This document shows positions 23,400-27,926 of a stretch of DNA of 27,926 nt, piece after piece. Every line of letters starts with the position of its first letter. The first letter of the stretch is position 1. Where the stretch lies: NCBI GenBank assembly GCA_023391105.1, contig JAEWBO010000003.1:1-27926 (forward strand). Direction: 5' to 3'. This stretch comes from Bacillota bacterium (GTDB lineage Bacteria > Bacillota > Clostridia > Christensenellales > SZUA-584). Below the pieces are notes generated by a model. The model was not told where the DNA came from. It did no database searches and worked only from the letters and a program-made list of their open reading frames with translations. A program made the translations under genes and the position numbers.

Positions 23400-24230
23400 T
23401 TAATATGTATCTTTAATTACCGCTACATTGCCGGCCGGGCAATTGCCTGATGCGCACTGTCCGCATTTAACGCAGGCCTTGCCGCCGCCCGATACGATAG
23501 ACACGCCCGAGCTTGTTCCCAGCCTTGTCGCGCCCGCCTTTATCATCGCAACCGCAGTTTCGTAATCGCGAACGCCGCCCGACGCCTTAACGCCCATATG
23601 AGGCCCTACAGTCTGGCGCATCAAAGCAACGTCTTCTATTGTGGCTCCGCCCTTTGAGAAACCCGTAGAAGTCTTTACAAAATCCGCGCCTACCATCTTC
23701 GCTATCGCGCAGACCTTTACCTTCTCCTCGTCCGTCAGCAGGCATGTCTCTATAATAACCTTGACGAGCCCTCTGCCCTTTGCCGCTGTCACCACAGCTT
23801 CGATGTCCCTTTTAACAAGCTGCCAATTGTCAGATTTGATCGCGCCAATATTGACGACCATATCCACTTCTTTTGCGCCCATCAGCAATACCGCTTGAGT
23901 CTCTTCCGCCTTAACCTCAGGCGTTGTCGCGCCAAGCGGGAAGCCAACGACGACGCAGGGCGCCACTCCGCTCCCCGAAAGCTGTTCTGCCACAAATTTG
24001 ATGTGGTTCGGGTTTACGCATACGCTCGCAAAGTTATGCTTCTTAGCCTCGTCGCAAACCTTCCGCACATCCGCTTCGGATGCCTCAGGTTTTAAAAGCG
24101 TGTGATCAACATACTTAGCCAGCGACGCCGGCGCAAACTCGTTTGCTGCCGTCGGTGACGTTTGCGTCTTGCCATTAAGCTGCGCGCAGACTTGTTCAGT
24201 TACTTTTCTGATCAGTTCGTTTACGTCCAT
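23400..24230 (-). CDS. deoC: Deoxyribose-phosphate aldolase with C-terminal four-cysteine motif (signature enzyme candidate)
   Basis: This 276-residue DeoC is predicted to cleave deoxyribose-5-phosphate to glyceraldehyde-3-phosphate and acetaldehyde. Catalytic residues are present: Asp about 123 (EVDMVVN), Schiff-base Lys about 186 (DFVKTSTGF) and Lys about 215 (GVKASGGVR), plus the phosphate-site LGTSSG. The N-terminal helix MDVNELIRKVTEQVCAQLNG and a linker to residue 35 look like an encapsulation peptide. After the normal DeoC end, a Gly-Gly-Gly hinge leads to C253-x2-C256-x2-C259-x4-C264-Pro (CVKCGQCASGNCPAG), a ferredoxin-like or metal-binding tail absent from classical DeoC. The ATG at 24230 has GGAGG eight bases upstream. 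It is the first enzyme gene after the regulator. Confidence 0.92.
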   Translation of the reverse strand: MDVNELIRKVTEQVCAQLNGKTQTSPTAANEFAPASLAKYVDHTLLKPEASEADVRKVCDEAKKHNFASVCVNPNHIKFVAEQLSGSGVAPCVVVGFPLGATTPEVKAEETQAVLLMGAKEVDMVVNIGAIKSDNWQLVKRDIEAVVTAAKGRGLVKVIIETCLLTDEEKVKVCAIAKMVGADFVKTSTGFSKGGATIEDVALMRQTVGPHMGVKASGGVRDYETAVAMIKAGATRLGTSSGVSIVSGGGKACVKCGQCASGNCPAGNVAVIKDTY

Positions 24231-24276
24231 AGAATCTCCCTCCAAATTGTCTTCTTCATTTTGTATATAATTTGTC

Positions 24277-25254
24277 TTATAAATTGTACTCTTCGCACCG
24301 TTTTAATATATTTAGGGCGGTTATCTCATCCGTATACAAAGTCGTCATATACCCGCCTCTTAGCGCTCCGATGATGGCGTCGGCTTTCTCGGCACCGACC
24401 GCTATTCCTATTCTGTGCTTCTTTTTCTTCAGCTCGTGAAGCTCGATGCCTATCGTCCTCGCGTTATATCCATTATCCACGAGACCTCCGCTTAAGTCAA
24501 AGAACCTAGTGCATATATCGCCGACAGCGCCGGCTTCGCGCAACGCCTTTATATTTTCAATCGTGACTGTCGAGCGCTCGACCAGCACCGAATTCTCAGA
24601 CGTCTGCCCTATGCTGAAAACGGCGATATTCGCCTCTCTTGCCAGCTCAAGTACCAGCTTTATACGCGAATCCCGTTTTATTTCGCTTGCAATTTTCTCA
24701 TCGTCTACGAGAGCCGGGGCGGCAATTATATATCCCACACCCGAATACGCCTGTGTAAACTTTTCGAGCAGACCCGCAGTCTTTGTAGACAATACACTGG
24801 TGGCGATAGAGCCGTTGAGCTGCACGATTTGTATTCCTTTTTTTGTGGTTGCGGGCGGCACGAGAAGTGACGATAGGTGCTCCATAGTCCTGCCCCACGA
24901 AACGCTGACGATATCATTGTCTGATACTATCTTGCTTAGATCTTCGGCAACCATCTTGCAGGTATCTGTCATGCATATACTGGCGTTATTCACAAAACAC
25001 GGCGTGATGAAAATATGATCGATATCAAAGTGCTTTTTCAGCAGCTCTTCCTGAAGCGCAAGAGACCGTACCGGATATATGATTTCATGCTTAACATATC
25101 CAAGCGTCACAGCCTTTTTAATCATACGCGATACCGTGGATATAGACGTCTCTTCCTCCGCGGCTATCTGTTCTTGAGACATACCAAGCTCATAGTACTT
25201 CTTCGCGATGCGTATTATTGTATTTATCTCGCTTATCGTCGCGTTTTCCAGCAT
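24277..25254 (-). CDS. deoR: SorC-family regulator similar to B. subtilis DeoR (BMC operon regulator)
   Basis: This 325-residue regulator has a helix-turn-helix near the start (LGMSQEQIAAEEETSISTVS) and a SorC effector domain with SVSWGRTMEHL, IQIVQLNGSIATS, AVGDICTRFFDLSGG and ARTIGIELHELKKK. These match the layout of B. subtilis DeoR, which senses deoxyribose-5-phosphate. The ATG at 25254 gives the usual family length; the frame runs upstream to a TTG at 25392 that lacks a good ribosome site. It is the first gene of the BMC operon on the same strand, 46 bases before deoC, so autoregulation with induction by the pathway substrate is likely but inferred. Start uncertain. Confidence 0.85.
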   Translation of the reverse strand: MLENATISEINTIIRIAKKYYELGMSQEQIAAEEETSISTVSRMIKKAVTLGYVKHEIIYPVRSLALQEELLKKHFDIDHIFITPCFVNNASICMTDTCKMVAEDLSKIVSDNDIVSVSWGRTMEHLSSLLVPPATTKKGIQIVQLNGSIATSVLSTKTAGLLEKFTQAYSGVGYIIAAPALVDDEKIASEIKRDSRIKLVLELAREANIAVFSIGQTSENSVLVERSTVTIENIKALREAGAVGDICTRFFDLSGGLVDNGYNARTIGIELHELKKKKHRIGIAVGAEKADAIIGALRGGYMTTLYTDEITALNILKRCEEYNL

Positions 25255-25353
25255 ATTTTCCAAAGATTTCTCATCCTTTGAAGATATATTCACCGCATTT
25301 AATATTAGTATTCGACAGCGATGCAAAAATTCCTGCCTACTGAAAATATTTTT

Positions 25354-25371
25354 ACCGCAAAAAAATGCGGT
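25354..25371. promoter_or_regulatory. Inverted repeat upstream of the BMC-operon regulator
   Basis: ACCGCA and TGCGGT flank six A's (plus strand). If the regulator starts at 25254 this lies in its leader, about 100 bases before the ATG. It could be an operator or a leader hairpin. A true terminator is unlikely, since the following minus-strand tract is AAAAATATTTT. The region 25393-25516 is AT-rich and shows no other clear element. Confidence 0.35.
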
Positions 25372-25516
25372 ATTATTTTCATATTTTTTCAACTAACAGT
25401 CAGCTGTAAACATGAACAAGAATAAGGTATAATAAGAATATTCGGATAAGCGATGATTGCTTTATATAAACGCAGTGCCAATCTATTTATGCCAAAATAT
25501 TTATTAAACGCAAACA

Positions 25517-25630
25517 TCAGAAATCACCATCGGGATAAAACCTATTAATCACATCCTGCGGAATTCTTTCCGGTACAAAATCAAGATAGTACATTTTCCT
25601 GCATACAATCGTGCAGTGTAACTTTATCAT
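25517..25630 (-). CDS. Possible small protein or gene remnant after the histidine kinase
   Basis: A 37-codon frame starts with an ATG that overlaps the kinase stop by four bases (ATGA) and ends with TGA at 25517. It reads MIKLHCTIVCRK, then YYLDFVPERIPQDVINRF. The overlap suggests translational coupling, and the composition looks protein-like, but I recognise no family. An internal ATG at 25594 is close to a weak AGGA. It could equally be the tail of a lost gene. Confidence 0.3.
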   Translation of the reverse strand: MIKLHCTIVCRKMYYLDFVPERIPQDVINRFYPDGDF

Positions 25631-27603
25631 TCCAGAGGAATTGAAAACGCCATCTTCGTGCCCACACCGGGCGTGCTTTCCACTGTCATTTGGCCGCCGT
25701 GCTCTTCCACAATATGCTTGCAGATATAGAGCCCGAGCCCGGTACCCGTCTCTTGGCTGCCGGCACTTCGGCTTTGAAACCGGGTAAAGAGCTTCGAAAT
25801 ATCCTCAGGCGCGATACCTGTGCCGGTATCCGTCACCGATACCTCCACAAAACGATCGACCTGTTGTGCGGCAATCGTGATGATGCCGTTTATTGTGTGC
25901 CGGACGGCGTTTGCGATGAGGTTGACGAGCACCTGTGTGATCCGTGCCGAATCAACGTTGACCGGCGGCAGCACGGGGCTCGCCTTGATATCCAATTGGT
26001 TTCCATTCTTATTCAGAATGGGAAAATGCGTTTCCACCGCCCGGTAGATCAACTCGTCAATATGGCAGCGGCGCTTGTCCAGCACCATACGCCCTTCCTC
26101 AATGCGGGTCACGTCCAAAAACTGACCGACCATCAGAGCCAGACGGTCGGCCTCGGAGGCGATAACGCTCATTTTTTCGCGCAGAGCTTCGTTTTCCGTT
26201 CCCGAAAGCTGGGTCCGCAAAATCTGTGCGTGACCGGAGACCACCGTCAGCGGTGTTTTCAGCTCATGTGATACATTTGCCAAAAATTCAGTCTTGAGCC
26301 TGTTTACGTTCTCCAGCGTTTCCTTTTCAGCCGCAAGCTTCCGTTCCGCGTGTTTGGCCTCTGTAAAAAGACGGTTGCTCATAAAAAACAGCGATACTGT
26401 TTGCGCCAGCACAAAGACCAGCATGGCAATCTCACTAATCGGGAAGTTGGCCGTTGTGTCGCCAAACAAATCGCTGTACATGACGATGTCACTCGCAGCG
26501 GCCATAAAAAATACAACAATACCGTACAAAGCAGCGATTTGTTCTCCTGTGGGCCAGCGCATCGTCCAGAACAGGCCGACAATACAGGGGACGATGCAAA
26601 CGATCAGCAGTGCCTGATAGACAGGCAATATGGATGTATAAAAGACGGAGTCGGCAAACAGGACGCAGAGACCATAGATGCCGGATCCAATGATGGCTGT
26701 GTATTGAATCGTCTTTAGATGTTTATTCGTCATATATTGTCCAAGATAAAGCGACAGAAAAATTGCCAGCAATACCATGCTGAGGTATTCCAGCATAAAA
26801 GACGTATTGCCCGAAATAAACGAAAAGCGCGTCCATGCCTGGCTTTGGATGCACTCGCGCAGCACCATGGCAAGACAGGCCAGCGAAAAGTACAGCGCCG
26901 CCCGTGTACGCTGCAGCAGCTGATAAACACACAAAAGCAGCGCTGCCGCATACAGCAGCGAGCCCATCGTAATGAATCCTTTCAATTCATCGGTCAACCC
27001 GGCATCATGTGCCTCAACTGCCCGTATGCTCAGCGTGGCCAGCCGTGCACCGCTTTTGAAGTGGTAGAACTGTGCCGACTCAAAGAGAATATCCATCTTG
27101 CCATTTGCCGGCGACGCATAGCATGTTATATTATTCTCCCAGACCTCGGTGGCCTGCTTTGTGGTTCCGGGTCGGCCGCTTTGCCCTGCCAGTCTGCCGT
27201 TGACATAGACCCGCATGGCGTGCCGGCCAGAGAGCTTGAATGTCAGCGTATAAACCTGATCGGTATCCGGCATTTTGACCACAAAGCGCTGGGAAAGATA
27301 ATCGGCGCGCAGTGCGTCATAAGAATCCGTGCTTTCCGGCACGGCAGTCTCTTCATTTTCCGGGGTCAGAAGAACATTGGGATAATAGGCCTTGCCGGGA
27401 GGGAGGATGACGGCGGTTTTGTCCAAATCCCCGATATCGGTCAAATTGTATATACCATCACGTTCTTGCACAGTGATGCTTTCCTGTTCGCTGTTTCCCA
27501 TACTCGGCAGCCTGACGATCAGCATAAGCGCCGCAATGGTCAGCACTGCCGCAAGCAGAGTTAGCATGATGCCGTACTTCCTGATTCGTTTGATCCGGAT
27601 CAC
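25627..27603 (-). CDS. 7TM-type membrane sensor histidine kinase
   Basis: This protein of about 658 residues is an inner-membrane sensor kinase. After a basic N-terminus and one membrane helix (about 12-32) comes an extracytoplasmic domain (about 33-215) with a beta-rich, 7TMR-DISM extracellular-like pattern (VYVNGRLAGQSG). Seven hydrophobic segments follow (about 220-420), then a short coiled coil and the kinase core: H box VSHELKTPL, N box LVNLIANAVRHT, G1 DTGTGI, F box LFTRF and G2 GTGLGL. The GTG at 27603 is the likely start; the frame extends to a TTG at 27654, but that lies inside a hairpin. All kinase boxes look intact. No response regulator is adjacent, so its partner and signal are unknown. 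Confidence 0.87.
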   Translation of the reverse strand: MIRIKRIRKYGIMLTLLAAVLTIAALMLIVRLPSMGNSEQESITVQERDGIYNLTDIGDLDKTAVILPPGKAYYPNVLLTPENEETAVPESTDSYDALRADYLSQRFVVKMPDTDQVYTLTFKLSGRHAMRVYVNGRLAGQSGRPGTTKQATEVWENNITCYASPANGKMDILFESAQFYHFKSGARLATLSIRAVEAHDAGLTDELKGFITMGSLLYAAALLLCVYQLLQRTRAALYFSLACLAMVLRECIQSQAWTRFSFISGNTSFMLEYLSMVLLAIFLSLYLGQYMTNKHLKTIQYTAIIGSGIYGLCVLFADSVFYTSILPVYQALLIVCIVPCIVGLFWTMRWPTGEQIAALYGIVVFFMAAASDIVMYSDLFGDTTANFPISEIAMLVFVLAQTVSLFFMSNRLFTEAKHAERKLAAEKETLENVNRLKTEFLANVSHELKTPLTVVSGHAQILRTQLSGTENEALREKMSVIASEADRLALMVGQFLDVTRIEEGRMVLDKRRCHIDELIYRAVETHFPILNKNGNQLDIKASPVLPPVNVDSARITQVLVNLIANAVRHTINGIITIAAQQVDRFVEVSVTDTGTGIAPEDISKLFTRFQSRSAGSQETGTGLGLYICKHIVEEHGGQMTVESTPGVGTKMAFSIPLE

Positions 27604-27640
27604 CCCCGCATCTCTTTTGATACCTATTGTAATGTGTATG

Positions 27641-27694
27641 AAACAAAGCCACAAGCCCTGAACCCGTACAGTTTCTTGGACTTGTGGCCTGTTT
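27641..27694 (-). terminator. Long hairpin downstream of the right-edge gene
   Basis: GCCACAAG (27648-27655) pairs with CTTGTGGC (27681-27688), with AAAC/GTTT pairing outside and GG/CC inside around a ~20-base loop. On the minus strand it lies 55 bases after the stop at 27749 and before the kinase gene; the trailing TTTGTTTC is moderately T-rich. Probably the terminator of the right-edge gene, or an attenuator-like structure in the kinase leader. Confidence 0.6.
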
Positions 27695-27748
27695 CAGTAT
27701 AAGTTTTTCAGAGCCGATGGCAGCGAGCTGTCTTCACTCTATCCAGGA

Positions 27749-27926
27749 CTAATAATCATAACCGTCGTCGCCCGCGTCGGACCATTCATCATCGCCATCG
27801 CCCGGGTCAGACCAGACATCATAGCCGTCGTCATACGTATCGCCCGGGTCGGACCATTCGTCATCGCCATCGCCCGGATCAGACCAGACATCGTAGCCGT
27901 CGTCATACGTATCGCCCGGGTCGGAC
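27749..27926 (-). CDS. C-terminal tail of a protein with acidic Trp/Tyr/Gly repeats, 5' end outside window
   Basis: From the right edge, 58 complete codons lead to TAG at 27749. They encode a very acidic tail built of a 24-residue unit: WSDPGDGDDE followed by WSDPGDTYDDGYDV. Two complete units are seen, then a shortened last copy (WSDAGDDGYDY). High Asp, Gly, Trp and Tyr content and no Lys or Arg suggest an extracellular, disordered or cation-binding tail, but there is no domain to identify the protein. The terminator-like hairpin downstream supports this being the true gene end. Confidence 0.75.
   Translation of the reverse strand, partial: SDPGDTYDDGYDVWSDPGDGDDEWSDPGDTYDDGYDVWSDPGDGDDEWSDAGDDGYDY
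27779..27922. repeat. 72-bp in-frame tandem repeat
   Basis: Two adjacent 72-bp units, 27779-27850 and 27851-27922, differ at only a few positions. A further copy begins at 27923 and runs off the edge. The unit length is a multiple of three, so copy-number changes keep the reading frame. Each unit itself contains two related halves (WSDPGD...). Confidence 0.85.

Noticed and set aside
24231..24290. Imperfect AT-rich dyad (GTATATAATTT / AAATTGTAC) before deoC as an operator
   Set aside because: It spans the end of the regulator gene, is imperfect and of low complexity; chance cannot be excluded.
25404..25433. Plus-strand TGTAAA-17-TATAAT promoter-like pair
   Set aside because: It would transcribe only antisense into the 3' end of the kinase gene, and AT-rich DNA gives such matches by chance; no product is visible.
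27779..27926. Regular repeats resembling a CRISPR array
   Set aside because: The units are directly adjacent with no unique spacers and keep one reading frame, so this is a coding tandem repeat.

Overview
The window looks like a chromosome segment from an anaerobic, gut-type Clostridia (Firmicutes). The gene families point that way: a BspA-like leucine-rich-repeat surface protein, a MalT/LAL regulator, SorC/DeoR-family regulators, a lipoyl-carrying E3 and a Pdu-type microcompartment. GGAGG-like ribosome sites and several TTG starts agree. Nearly all genes lie on the minus strand; the one intact plus-strand gene is a SorC-family regulator at 10613-11566. The organism call is inference from gene content only.

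Layout, left to right. 1-2069 is a secreted BspA-like surface protein that runs off the left edge in a Pro-Thr repeat. 2277-4865 is a large ATP-dependent LuxR regulator. 4922-5494 is a decayed gene: the intact 5' end of an E2-like acyltransferase joined to the 3' end of an acyl-CoA ligase, with frameshifts. 5749-10359 is a four-gene thiamine-dependent dehydrogenase operon of acetoin dehydrogenase type (E1alpha, E1beta, E2, E3). It has a near-consensus promoter and a palindrome in the intergenic region shared with the divergent SorC-family regulator. 11665-13963 is an eroding sugar module: one intact FGGY kinase plus remnants of an AraA/FucI-like isomerase and a LacI-type regulator.

14035-25254 is the centrepiece, a bacterial microcompartment (BMC) operon on the minus strand. 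In transcription order it encodes a DeoR-like SorC regulator, a DeoC aldolase with a C-terminal four-cysteine motif, two zinc-type alcohol dehydrogenases, BMC-H, PduL, a flavoprotein-like protein, BMC-P, the CoA-acylating aldehyde dehydrogenase PduP, PduS, PduT, two consecutive BMC-H/BMC-P pairs and a second, diverged DeoC. No diol dehydratase, ethanolamine lyase or glycyl-radical enzyme is present. The likely signature reaction is therefore DeoC cleavage of deoxyribose-5-phosphate (or a related sugar phosphate) to glyceraldehyde-3-phosphate and acetaldehyde. PduP and PduL would convert acetaldehyde to acetyl-CoA and acetyl-phosphate, and an alcohol dehydrogenase and/or the PduS-PduT pair would handle reducing equivalents. 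This resembles the sugar-phosphate-utilisation (SPU) class of BMC. Five cargo candidates start with a similar amphipathic helix, as expected of encapsulation peptides.

The right end holds a 7TM-type sensor histidine kinase with no visible response regulator, and the C-terminal tail of a protein with perfect-length 24-residue acidic repeats running off the right edge.

The most notable points are the DeoC with a ferredoxin-like cysteine tail, PduS/PduT in a compartment without a B12 enzyme, an acetaldehyde-releasing dehydrogenase operon next to an acetaldehyde-consuming compartment, and a dehydrogenase whose only lipoyl domain sits on E3 while E2 has two subunit-binding domains and no lipoyl domain.
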